Source: Nageia nagi
Taxonomy: Eukaryota; Pinophyta
Reading direction: 5' to 3'
Assembly: GCA_050084985.1 (NCBI GenBank)
Contig: JBITNC010000001.1
Coordinates: 179,738,001-179,802,000 of the forward strand
Length of the DNA stretch: 64,000 nt
The first letter of the stretch is position 1, and each line of letters starts with the position of its first letter. The notes beneath the pieces are model-generated. The model ran no database searches and was not told where the DNA came from. It saw only the letters and a program-made list of their open reading frames with translations. This document shows positions 1 to 11,060 of the stretch, in pieces. Both the position numbers and the translations under genes were made by a program.

Positions 1-593
1 TATGTGCATACTCTATTTTTTTTTTATCAATCTAGCACTATTCAATTATCCATATGTGAGGAACTCTTATGTGTCCTTTGGCACTATTCAGTTATTTATA
101 TGTGAAGAACTCATATGCACATGCTCTATTTTGTAATGATAATCAACACATGTTTTATATACAGTAGGTGACTATAAGTTTTTAGTATGGCATCATCATG
201 ATAACTTATAGTGCACCATTAATCAGTTCATGATGGCATTTATGTGATTCATCTATCCTTTTTGATATGAGTATGATGCATCTAATTAATCTTTTTATTT
301 AATTTTCTTATGAATTGTAGGTTCCTTTGAGATTACAAGTTACTTACCTCATGTATGCAAGCTCTTGGAGACTCTTCATGACTTCCAGTTGGATGACTAC
401 TTCATGTACATTGAAATCGATTATGGTTAATGATTGTATTTGGCAAAGTAATGAGTCTCAAACTAGATCTTTCTTACTTCACAAATATGTAAACAATTCT
501 CATCTCCATTATATCTATTTGGAGGATAACTCTCTTACTTTCTCTTCTTCTTCTCTCTTACTTGCTTTATCCCAATATTGCATTAAAGGGGGG
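1..593 (+). other. 3' internal flank of a copia element (window-truncated)
   Basis: This is AT-rich sequence without a recognisable coding frame. It ends in a purine run (about 584-593, AAAGGGGGG) directly before a TGTTGG LTR start, which is how a polypurine tract sits beside a 3' LTR. The open frame at 327-608 runs across that LTR boundary and resembles no protein, so I do not call it a gene. The body of the element lies left of the window. Element identity is inferred from the polypurine tract and LTR only. Confidence 0.55.
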
Positions 594-1102
594 TGTTGGA
601 ATGTATAATGCATTATTGTAAAGGTTTGTATTGAATATTCTATGTAAATTCACTAATACTTAAGGGTATCATTTTATATCTTAAGTATTTAAATGAATAT
701 GATAATGTAATTTGTCCTACACTCCATGTCATGAGCATGCCCCTTGGGTAAAAGGATGTGCATGTTATGCTTTTGTACATTGGATAAAAGGGTGATCCAA
801 AGAGGGATTTTTGGCCTATAAATAGAAGGCTCCCTCTTTTTGATCATACACCAATTTGTGGACTAAAGTTATGCTATAGGATAGAAGTGTAGGAGTTGAT
901 ATTAAGAGAATTGTAAGAGAGTTGTATTTGTGATTGAAGTAAAGATCTAGTTAGTGGATGTACTCCTAGTTAAAGGAACCATTTTACATCTTGAGTTACT
1001 TTGTGAGATTATTTTATGTGTGAGTTTGTTAGATGTGAATTTCAGAGCTTTCATGTGATCTTGGTTGTTTAGGATTATTCTTGTTATAGTTCAATTCTCA
1101 CA
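594..1102 (+). repeat. Copia-type 3' LTR (TG...CA, about 509 bp)
   Basis: The block starts TGTTGGAATG right after a polypurine tract and ends ATTCTCACA. It has a TATA box (TATAAATAG, 817-825). About 120 bp further on is a U5-like block (about 950-1000: GTGGATGTACTCC, then AACCATTTTACATCTTG) of the kind seen in plant copia LTRs. The right flank (from 1103) continues a different repeat, the 3' part of the long chromovirus-type LTR, so this element inserted into that older repeat. CTATG (1103-1107) would be the right target duplication; the left copy is off-window. Confidence 0.7.
817..825 (+). promoter_or_regulatory. TATA box of the left copia LTR
   Basis: TATAAATAG lies about 224 bp into the LTR, upstream of the U5-like block, the expected place for the LTR promoter. 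The assignment is by motif and position only. Confidence 0.55.
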
Positions 1103-1486
1103 CTATGAATAGAAGGGTTACACATTGGGCAAAGATGTATAACATTATGGATGAGCATTCTATTGGGTGATACAATCCCAAGTAGAAAACCACAACATTG
1201 TGACTAAAATATCCATTGCATAGTTCATGGATGGAAATGGTGGGGTCACCTATGTGACATATTCCAATAGGTGAGCATGGAGAAGTGAATATCATAAATT
1301 TTATGATTTGGGTTAGTTAATATACATTTGACTAATTCTACTATGTGGGTACTAACTAGCTAACATCATTGACATGCTCATGTGGATGGCCTTATCCATT
1401 TCTAGACCATTCAAATGATTAAATTAAATTAAAAAAGGTTTAAAATTTTAGGGTTTTGTGAAGTTGAGAATATGTAAAGTGCTACA
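1103..1486 (+). repeat. 3' end of a long chromovirus-family LTR, copy a
   Basis: It is clearly similar to the last ~390 bp of the LTR ending at 16806 and to the copies ending near 35829 and 43345. Shared blocks include AAGGGTTACACATTGGG, GGTGGGGTCACCTATGTG, a GACATGCTCAT stretch and the closing AAATTTTAGGGTTTTG followed by TGCTACA. The left part was separated by the copia insertion ending at 1102. After the end there is TTTGGT, which also follows the 16806 copy, but no convincing primer-binding site. Confidence 0.65.
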
Positions 1487-2324
1487 CTTTGGTTAACTAT
1501 TTAGTGAGCCTAGTTGTAGCAGAAGCAACCATAGATAGAAACTAAAATATTAGGTTATTTCTATCCTACTATAGTAGGAGGATTATATCAACATTTTTTT
1601 TTAATTTTTGCTAGGATATATGGGGATACAAAGGTATATGAGACAACTACAATTTGCACATACTTCATCATCTATGCAATTGGATCATAGTGTGTAAAGA
1701 GTGTAGGAGTATCAATTTTAAAATTTGAAGTAGAAGCCTCCTATATGCTCAGAATGGGTGCATGATTCATTGGATTAAAATCATTTAACAATGAAATTAA
1801 TTACATAAGTTATCCTTGGAGAGAAACCAAAGTTATCCTGATAGGTGCTAGTTCTTGTACTAAGGTTGAAGAAGTGGCAATTGAAGTTGCAATATGCATT
1901 TACAATTAGAAAGATGGGGATTCCATATGGGTAGGCATTGCAAATGACATTGGGGTAATGGGAAAAACATATAATAATGGTGTTTTAGTAGAAATAATAG
2001 AAGATGATGTGATATATTTAAGCTAAGGAAAAGTATTAATTCCTACCAGAGCTTGTTAGGGAGTGATTGATGTAGTGGTTGTGGTAGAAAGAGATGATGA
2101 ATTTAAGAAGGAATTTTAATTGTAGTAGTGGGGGATTATTCAAAGCTCTTTCGTAGGTTCCATATATAAATCCTTTATCATTTTTTTTTAGGGAGAGGAT
2201 CATCTAATCTTACCTCAATATGATAGTTTACAACTCTAGAGGCTTCGAGACTAGGGGTTTTCTATGGTTGAGCCTTCTTCTGCTAAGCCTTATCCATTTC
2301 TTATGTAATCTCATGCTACCTTTT
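1487..2324. other. Unrecognised AT-rich DNA
   Basis: No coding frame, RNA gene or repeat boundary is recognised here. It probably belongs to a decayed retroelement, but nothing in the sequence shows which one. Confidence 0.4.
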
Positions 2325-4102
2325 CTATGTTAATTCAATTATCATAAGGGAAGGAGGTTTATTCACATCAGAACTCTCTTCTTCCTCAAAGGTTAAAACT
2401 TGTTCCTCGTATTGCTCTTCATTATATTTCTTTGAAAATTCTTCATCATCAAAATCTATTGCATTGTACACATTTCCCTTCTTTGCTATGGAAATAAAAA
2501 AGGTTGTTTTGTTGGCATGATTCCATATTTTCTTTGTATTAAGATTTTTAGCATTAGCTTTGCCTAACTTATCCCTTATTTTATCATAATTAAATTTATT
2601 TATGAAGAAAGTACTCCATAAAGCATCCTTGGAAGAGGTATCTTAAATGACCATCTACTTCATGTCCAGATTAAATAACTAGTCTAGAATGACTTGTTTG
2701 TTTGAAGGATTCTTGAAACTCTTGAACCACTCATATCTATATGTATGAAAAGTGATATGGTTCCCTTGATTGTTAATTTTCAAATGATCCTCCATAATGC
2801 CATATAAATCATAATGATAGGCTACATTTATAGTGATCAAGCCCAATTTTACTAGTATTTATGTAATCTTGCTTCTTCTTTTACAACACAAAACCCTCAA
2901 AAGTTTGAAAGTTAAAAATGCTTGTTTACTTTTTTTACGAACCCAAAATTTTCATCTATCTCATCCAAATACCTAGAAAACTCAATTTTAAATAACCTAT
3001 ATAATACATAATATGGGAGCTAATACATTTTTCTGATGAATCCATACATCATCAAATAATAACCTCCCAATTCCAAATTAGGCATATTGATCTTATTCAT
3101 GATTTGTTGGTTAAATTTGGGAATGAATTTCCCCTCAATAAATGTTAAGGCAAGGAAAATGAAATTTTCCACAAATAGGTAGTAGGAGGAGGAAGACCTC
3201 AACTCAATAGTACAATAGTCCATAGATAAAGGGTTTCCTTATTCATCTTATTTTTGAGTAGGGATATTTGGTAAATAGTCTACATTTGCATAATAGAAAA
3301 GCCATATAATAATTTCCATATAAGAAAAACTCTTTAAATATTTTAGATTACTAAAGGCATCAAAAATTTGGTGGGAGAGGAATAATGGCCAATCAATGTA
3401 GATAGGGTTTTTCTCATGATAGATTGCACAAGCAATGGCTATTTGTTTAACTATGATATCTTTGTTAGATTCATAGCTAAAGAGCATGAATAAAGCATAG
3501 ATGAGGTTTTGTAAATGTTCCTTAAATGTCTAAATATATATAATACCAATGGGAAGAGTATTTATGGAAACACTTGCATGAATTTGGAGGAAGGGAAGGA
3601 AGTAAGGCTTATAATGATTAGCTTATTTTTCATGACTAAATTCATGCATGTTCTCCACACAGTAAAATTGGAACATATAGGCTATTCCCTTTGGGGAGAA
3701 TCCAAGTAGGAGTTGATAAATTATAACTATCATTTGAGTGGATTGGTCAACATATGAATCCAAGGCTAGTATAAGCTTGATTGTTGGGTGAGTACTATAG
3801 AGAGTGAATACCATAATACTTGTATAATATACAACTACATCTATGTGCCCAAAGGAAAAATGAGAGGACTTACCATCCATGGTTCTCTTTGGTTTATTGT
3901 CATATCCATGTAGGTTAGTATCTCTTATGCCTTGGTATAGATCAATAAATTGAATTTCAAAATTCTCCTCCTTTTGTATCAATTGAGTAGATTAGCTTTA
4001 TTCTTTGGATGATCTTTTACATTTGGATCCTATATAGAGAACAAAAGTAGAAGGTTATGCTTTAGAATTTGTCTATGGTTGTGTATCTCTCATATCCTCC
4101 AT
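2325..4102 (-). pseudogene. Long decayed ORF of unknown identity
   Basis: One minus-strand frame can be followed from an ATG at 4102 to about 2850. Its open pieces (3982-3623, 3487-3248, 3223-3020) are in the same phase and separated by isolated stops. After one frame change it continues to a TAG at 2325-2327, in all about 590 codons. The C-terminal ~60 residues are rich in Asp/Glu (DFDDEEF, EEEESSD); the middle has aromatic-rich stretches (WPLFLSHQIFDAF, SFSYMEIIIWLFYY). No retroviral motif (CCHC, DSG, YxDD, integrase acids) is visible and I do not recognise the family. It lies on the same strand as the Ty3 element at 5.07-11.06 kb, about 1 kb beyond its integrase, where some plant Ty3 elements carry an extra ORF. 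That link is inference; a decayed host gene fragment is the alternative. Confidence 0.5.
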
Positions 4103-5072
4103 TCTGTTGAACTTTCTCCACTTTATCAACTATTGCAAATTGAATTATGTTTTTTGGTATTTGTAGCTCTAAATTTCTCTAGAGGATTTGAAAATTTGAG
4201 ATAAAGTTGGCTCTATAAGGTGCTATACTCTAGATACTTAGATAAAATGATAGAAATAAAATCTATGAACTACTTTTATGGCCATTAGTTGATATGATTT
4301 TATACTTAATGTTGGTTTATGCTGATACAACAATGTGAACTTGAGCCTTGTGCCAACATGGTTTGGAGTATGTTCACTTGTCATGAAATGAATGCATGCA
4401 AGTTGACCATATTAGCTATTTTTGATATTATCAAATATGATTTGGTGATGGGATGTAGCTATTATATCTATATCATATTTAAAATAATATTTATGGGGTC
4501 TAGAGATGCCTAGATGATTTCATCCTCCTTCATGATATGGATTTCCTCTACTCAATCATTGATGTGTATCATCTATGCAAAGACATATGGAAATACTACA
4601 TGGTATTCTTTGATAATGACTTTAGATGTTTCACTCTTTTGGACATAGAGCATAGTCATAGATTCTAAATATGAAATATGTGTATTAGGAATACATGTTT
4701 CTATCTTAGGATGATTCCAGAATTGACTCAAAAGGGAAACTAAGGCTAAATATAGATAGTAAATCTAGATATGCAAATATGATAAAACATAATATGGAAA
4801 GAACTTTGGATAGTATATATTTATGCAGATCATGGAGTTTTTATTCTAGATAAATAAATATAACTCTAGCTAAACCAAAGTAGGTTAGACTAAAAATATT
4901 ATTGTATATGCAAAGGAAACTATACCTTATACATCCTAACAACTTGCAAGACTGGTAATGTTATTGTATATGCAGATGGTATAAAAATTGTATATACTTA
5001 GGCAATTCTAGGAAATACACAATTATATACACCTAATTATATTACAAAATCATAGATCCTTAATCTATGGTC
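4103..5072. other. Unrecognised AT-rich DNA
   Basis: No feature is recognised. It lies between the unidentified minus-strand ORF and the end of a minus-strand integrase gene, so it may be 3' non-coding DNA of that element. The 64-codon plus-strand frame at 4319-4513 has no recognisable content. Confidence 0.35.
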
Positions 5073-5381
5073 TTACTTCCTTCTTGGAAAATGCTTGAGA
5101 TGTTGGCTATTAAACTGAATGGGCATGACATATCCATCCATGTGGGTTAATTGGTATGCATTAAACTTATTGTATTCAAAAATAATATATATTTCTTTCC
5201 ATAAGGACTCAAATTTCTTTTGTTTACCTAGTTTGGAATTATCCTCATTCCATTTTAACACCAAGTCTCCCTTTTTGAACTGAATGTGAGGCATTTTTAT
5301 TATCAAATTAGGTCTTAATAATAAACTTCTTTTTCTAAAAGCTTCAAAAGCTTTGTCCCTATGTTCTCCTAACTTGATCAA
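5073..5381 (-). pseudogene. Ty3 integrase C-terminal domain
   Basis: A 102-codon frame with the layout of a plant Ty3 integrase tail: an N-terminal HRDKAFEAFRKR helix, FKKGDLVLKWN, then KFESLWKEIYII, which matches the GPY/F region with the GP pair lost, and QLTHMDG...QHLKHF near the end. It stops at 5073, probably the natural pol terminus. This piece of integrase binds DNA non-specifically. It sits downstream of, and on the same strand as, the core at 5608-5925, with decayed coding between them. Confidence 0.7.
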
Positions 5382-5607
5382 CTACATATATTTGCATTGT
5401 AATAATTCGAAGAAACACAATTCATTTTCTATCAAAATTTCTAGTGGAGGAATCTATAGATGCATGGGTAAGATAGCTCTCTTCCCATAATTAATGTATA
5501 AGGAAATGTTTTAATAGATTCTCTTACACATATTCTATCAACCTAGAGTGCAAAGTTCAATTTTAAATGTCATTCTCTTGAATTATCTTCCATTATTCTC
5601 TTGATAT

Positions 5608-5925
5608 TTATGATATGTTCTTATTAGTGGACTCAACTAAGCCATTTACATGTGGATAATAATTAGAATAAGTTTCCCAAATTATAATATACATCATGGA
5701 AGAATTGAGTATATTTGCTCCAATAAAAGCATATCCATTATCAGAATCTATTATAGCTAGAATCCCAAATCTTGTAATTAACTTCTCCAAAAATGTCAAA
5801 ATAATTTCTTTATCTGCATTGTTTAAAAAAATAACTTCTACCCATCTACTAAAGTAATTAGTAGCAATAAGTATATATATAATATAATAATTAGAGTTGA
5901 TAACTCCTATAAATAAATATCCCAT
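5608..5925 (-). pseudogene. Ty3 integrase catalytic core fragment
   Basis: A 105-codon frame containing ATNYFSRWVEVIFL, the stretch around the first catalytic Asp (here Asn instead of the usual Asp before YFSRW), then LITRFGI...IDSDNGYAFIGA with the second Asp, and YYPHVNGLVESTNKN with the third acidic residue (Glu). Wild-type integrase cuts target DNA and joins LTR ends. The Asn in place of Asp and surrounding stops mark it as inactive. The LVESTNK form of the third motif is typical of non-chromoviral plant Ty3 elements. Confidence 0.75.
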
Positions 5926-6479
5926 TGCTGAAATGGCCCTTCAATGACTACCAGTTTAAAAGGCATAGTAACACTTCTTCTTTTGCCAACAAATCTTAGA
6001 CACTTTTCACATAGTTTGATGAGAATCCTTACATATATTAGGCTAGTAGTAATCCACTTGAATAAGTTATGTAATCATTATATTTTTTGACATAATGGCA
6101 ACCCAAAAATACTAAATGAAATTCTTTGAGAATAATTGGAACATTAGAAGGGTGAATACAAGTAAGGAGTACTCCATCATAGTTTCTTATGTAGAGTTTA
6201 TTCTAAATAACTATATAATTAACTAATTGGATTATAAGACTTATTATTTAGGTGGAATTCAAGTTATTAAGAAAATTACTTATTTTGAAATACTTGAATA
6301 GTTCTATTATCCATGGCATCTTGAACTTAGACATAAATTCATTTTCCTCATCATTCTATTAGAAATACACTTGAATGATATCAAAAGTAGAGATACAATT
6401 ATCATCAATTGTAGAGGAAGTATATGAATTCAATATAGTAGTGATGTATTGACACAATGCTCTTTCTTGAGCTTATTTT

Positions 6480-6915
6480 GTTGGTTTGACCTCTACATCA
6501 AACTCTATTATCTTATTGGTCTATTTAGCTTTCTCTCCATAGAATTCTTTTTGTATTATGAAATTCTATATATCTAGGTAAATGGTATAAACAAGTATTC
6601 TAATATGAGAGAGAAAGTGTCTAAATATTTTGAGGGCTCTCATGATAACAAAGACTTATTTTTCAATAAATGTGTATCTAGTTTTTGCATCATACAAGGT
6701 TTTGCTATAAAAAGAGATAGATGTTCATTTTCATTTTAATCCTTTTGAGTTAGGACTATAACAATACTTTTATCCTAAATATGTATAAAATGAATTATTT
6801 TTATTAAATTTTAGATTCTTCAACATAAGAGTGGTGAGGATGGCCTATTTAATATTATTGAATGATTCCCTAGCCTCAAATGTCCATAGGAATACCACAT
6901 CCTTTTTAAGCATGT
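6480..6915 (-). pseudogene. Ty3 retroviral-type RNase H fragment
   Basis: On the minus strand about 6905-6866 reads VFLWTFEARESFNNI, matching the start of the Ty3 RNase H module (F-W-T-x-E-x-x-x-x-F). The rest is broken by stops, and boundaries are approximate. It lies between RT and integrase as expected. In an intact element it would remove the RNA strand during cDNA synthesis. Confidence 0.55.
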
Positions 6916-7039
6916 ATGAAATTGGCCTAGTGATTTGGGAAAATTCATGAATGAACTTTCTAATAAAGTTAATATGACCAAGAAAGGACTACAAGGCCTT
7001 TGTTTTGGAAGGAAAAGGAATATTTATTATAGCCAACAG

Positions 7040-7712
7040 TCTTTCTAGTTCTATGGCCATCCCTTGCTTAGAGATAAAATGGCCTAACAACTCACCCTAT
7101 TTGATAATAAATATAGAATTTTTGGCATTCAATGATATCCCAAAAGCTCTACATTTTTCAAATATTTCTATGAGATGTCCCAAATGATCCCTTCTATCCT
7201 TTGAAAAAATAGTGATATCATCTAGGTATACTAGAATTATTTTATTAATAAGTGGACCAAAAGCATGGTCCATTTCTCTTTGAAAAGCAGCTCCAACATT
7301 TGAAAGGCTAAAAGAAATCCTTTTGAAAGAAATAGTACTCCATTTGGTGTAAATGCAATTTTATGTTGATCATTATCTTCAACCCATATATGATTGAAAC
7401 TCAAGAATCTATCTATCAAACAATAACACTCTACTCCTAACATAGTATGGAGAATCTAATCTATTAAAGGGAATGTATAATGATCCTTTAATGAGGCTTG
7501 GTTAATATTTCTAAAATCAACACATAGGAAAATCTCTCCACTCTTTTAGTAGACTAGTACCAAGTTAGAGACCCAAGTTGTATTTTTGATAGCATAGATG
7601 ATACCCACATCCAACAACTTAATCAACTCTTATTTCATCATTGCCTCTATCCTTGGATTAACTACCCTTTAATTTTATCTAAATGGGACAGTATCCTTCA
7701 TTAGCTTGAATA
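7040..7712 (-). pseudogene. Ty3 reverse transcriptase (decayed)
   Basis: Minus-strand reading from 7712 gives, with isolated stops, VVNPRIEAMMK, ELIKLLDVGIIYAI, TTWVSNLVLVY, GEIFLCVDFRNINQASLKDHY (core of the RT fingers), then IWVEDNDQHKIAF. After a frame change comes ILVYLDDIT at 7237-7211, the YxDD active site. The wording of the FRN-NQAS-KDHY block fits non-chromoviral plant Ty3 elements. Several TAG/TAA codons lie where Gln, Lys or Trp would be expected. Confidence 0.8.
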
Positions 7713-8179
7713 AATGTTGGATTACATCCATGTTATATGTCTTGAGATCTTGGTAATTTCATGCAATTATATCTTGAACTTGTTTTGATAAGAGAATCAT
7801 ATCCTTGATCTCATGTGGAGCTACATCTATCCCAATCTTCACCCTTTTATTATGGAGGACCTCAATTTCATGGTAAGTTTCTATATGTTCATTGCATAAA
7901 GTAGTTCTAAATCGATACTCTTTATCAAAGGATTGCTCAATGGATATCGGGGCTTTTGGGATAAAGTTATTTTTTAGTTGAATAATATTCTTATTATGGA
8001 GGTTATTTATTATAGTTTCTTCATTTTAGGAGTAAACAAAATGCTAGACAAATTGATTAATTTGTTCATTACAATCAAAGACCTTCCAATGATAATCTTT
8101 TTTTGGGTAATGATGGCCTAAACACTAACTTAATATCCTTATTAATATTTGTATTAGCAACAACATTATAATTAGCTAC

Positions 8180-8548
8180 CTTAAATACCAATTGATCTAC
8201 TAAGGTGTTGTGACATCTTCTTACTTCTATAAAATTCAATGCAAGAAAATCCTATGAAAGGTATTTCACTCTATTTTTATGCTTTTAGGTAATGATGCTT
8301 GACTATGCATTTATTGGTAACTTAGTTTATGATCAATTTTGAGTTTCCAATTATTAATAAGAAATTGATAAATTTATTCCTAATCTTATAGATTTAGATA
8401 AGCTAAGGAAAAATTATTTATATTTAAGTACATTATTTGTACAAGTCCATGTTAGCTTGTAGGAGAATCTCTTAGATGGTTTTGATAGGGATTGAAAAAC
8501 CACAACACCTCTAGCACCATTTTTACATTTTGCACCATCAAATTGCAT
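8180..8548 (-). pseudogene. Plant-type (archaeal-like) RNase H upstream of RT
   Basis: From the ATG at 8548 the minus strand reads MQFDGAKCKNGARGVVVF, the F-D-G-A/S start of a type I RNase H of the aRNH class carrying the first catalytic Asp. FSYKLTWTCTNNVLKYK follows, matching the C-T-N-N-x-A-E-Y-x-A block with the catalytic Glu lost. After frame changes, remnants of the G-D/N-S-x-L-I-I-N-x-V motif are readable. This is not the Ty3 RNase H, which lies separately at about 6.5-6.9 kb. Its place 5' of RT is the unusual point; the plus-strand element at 57-64 kb has the same arrangement. Confidence 0.7.
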
Positions 8549-11060
8549 TATTTATAACTCTTTTTATTTATGTTCCAACTGGGTAACTATAGGAATGATA
8601 TAGTATTGTTAAAGGATACAATATATTCCCATATCTACATCCCTCATTTGTTCTATCATTTGAATAGACTAGTCAACTTCCTTATATCTCTAACTAGGAA
8701 AGTCATTATATAACCCTTCTTCATCTTCTAAGAGATTGATGTTGATCTAATCCAATTTATCCAAATGATAAGGAGAAGTTATTTGATTATAAATCCTTAT
8801 TTTTCTTTCTTCATATGGAACAACCATGTAGGTTAGCTTATTTGCAAGGTATCCACCTATTTTTTCCATGAACTCTCTTGATAGACATAGGCCAAACAAA
8901 AGGGGTAAATCTACCACTACAATTTCTTAAGGAAAAGATAATTGTAGTAGTTTATGCAATGAAATGGAAACATCATTTTTTTCCACTATAGTTTTGAAAA
9001 TACTACCATCTAACTAAAGGAAAATATGTGTTTCTAGTATAATTTAAACTCATAACCTCACAAACAATGTTTTACATTACAAAGGTATTAGCTCTAATAT
9101 TTAACAAAAACTTATAGACAAGCCAACCCTCCATTCCCAAATAAATGTAAAATGGAGCAAGATTATTTTTTTCCATTACCAATTTTTTTTAACTAAGCTA
9201 ATGAAATTATTAGAGTTTTAGAAGTTAACATCCTAGTTTTCAATTATTCTTTTAATAAGTCTAATTGACCAGGTATTAAGAATGCATCAAACATAAATTC
9301 TCTTAAAGGTACCTTCTTCATCTCATTTATAATATTGAAGAGGTACTTAGTTTGAGGCCTAACTTCATATTATGGTTGATATCTCCTTTAATATTGATAA
9401 GAAGACTCCTCTCTTTATGTATGAGTGACTAAAGGCAATCTAAACCTTCTAGCAACAAGTTCCATCTCATTCTCATATCTGGGTGGTAGAGTCCTTGGTC
9501 ATAGAATATCATGCATAATAGAGCTCTCTTTAGATGATGTTAAAGTGGATGATACAAGGGAGTCTTCTCTTCTTGCAATAGAAGGAACCTTTATTTTTCT
9601 TAGTGGAGGTTCATCCCTTTTGTTATTCTCTGAATTTGCTTATCTTGTAGATCTTGTCTCAACTTGAAAGATAACATCATGAGGAATAGAATTCATACCT
9701 AAAATATTAGTAACTTCTCCATTGGTCATGATTTATTTGGCTTTTTGGAAGCCAATTGCTTATATTCTTTGGCCAACTTACAATGATGAATATAAATTAC
9801 ATAGGTTTTTGGAATATGAGGGTCATTGCAAAATAAACATCAATAGTTAGGTTTTTGTAGTTTGGTCTATCATGTTTCTAGCCACTAAATAATTTCTCAA
9901 AGAAGATACCAAATATTTTTATATAGAAGGCATTCTTCTCTAATTATCAAGCTCATATCTCTCATATCTTCTTTCTAGACTAGCTTTATCTCTTAATAAG
10001 AGCTTGTTCTGCATATCTCTCACTATAGCCTTCAACTCTTATATCTCAAAGGTTTCAAAAGAAATACTAGTAGGATATATTTCTCTCTATGGAATGGGTG
10101 CTAACATAGTTCAGGTTAATACAAGAGATTTTGAATGAGATGTTATTTTAGTAAAAAGAGGTAGGATAATACTTATGGCTAGCTTTCCCATAGCTATCAA
10201 ATCATACTCAAATTTAATAGCCACTCTATATATATTTGGAAAGTTTTTCAAGTTTTCATTCTTGATTTTATGGACTAAATTTAGTGAAAAAGCTTACAAA
10301 TAATACATATAATCCTAGGAGTCATGTGGTATTAAAGATATAGGGACTCTAGCCCATTAATTTTTGAATTTGACATTGAAATCAATGACATATTCTTGAT
10401 TATTCCTCTTGATAAAGGTAAATTAAGTGAGAAAATAAATTAGGTCAATAACTTCAAATTCATTGATGTATACTCCAACAATATCAACCCATGAATGATA
10501 GATGCATCCGAGAAGGATCTATACTAGTTCACTACCTTTTCTTTGAAAGACATAGCCAACAACTAGACCAAAATATCTTCAGATGTAATATCATGGTTCC
10601 TGGCCTGATTAGGGAAATATTTATAGTGTTCAAAAGAATATATGTTATTATCCTTACCATAAAAATTAGGATTATTCTTGACCACCACTTAATGTATTAC
10701 AACATTAGTGGCCAAATTTAGGGGATATCCACCATTGAATGGTGGAAAATTGGGTTGAATTACTTAAGCAATCATTATAATCATATGAGGAGGATTAATT
10801 CAATGAGGAAGTAATAGAGTTATAGTGATAATATCTATAAACTAATAAAATTCAAGGATATTAAGTAATGGTTGCTTCCTAGGTCTCCTTCTAGAATCTA
10901 ATTCTAGAAATATAGGATGTTCTCCTAACTCTCTTTCTCTTCTCCTTGTTAGCATAAAATTCGTGAGGAGCTAAAAAGAAAATAGGGAAGAAAGTATAAT
11001 AATATAATTCTTACACTTAATATAAAATATATCTTGTAATCATAAGAGGTTAATTTTTTT
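8549..11060 (-). pseudogene. Gag/protease remnants of the minus-strand Ty3 element
   Basis: This is the position of gag and protease. A stretch at about 9845-9760 (minus) reads CLFCND-H followed by HHCKLAKEYKQL, which looks like a damaged zinc knuckle followed by a basic helix. Around 10.2-10.5 kb there is open but unrecognised minus-strand coding. I could not place the protease D-S/T-G motif. Short plus-strand frames (9425-9667, 10491-10721) have no independent support. Confidence 0.4.

Larger units (their letters stand above)
5073..11060 (-). mobile_element. Decayed Ty3/gypsy element with aRNH-RT-RNH-IN order
   Basis: Reading the minus strand from right to left gives gag remains (about 11.0-8.9 kb), a plant-type RNase H (8548-8180), reverse transcriptase (7712-7040), retroviral RNase H (about 6915-6480) and integrase (5925-5073). 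Every domain carries stops or frame changes, so the element is dead. At its 5' side (about 11066-11078, minus) there is TTGGCAACTCT, which resembles the motif that often follows the 5' LTR in non-chromoviral plant Ty3 elements. I could not find a matching LTR pair. The order differs from the classic Tat arrangement, where the extra RNase H follows RT. Confidence 0.75.
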
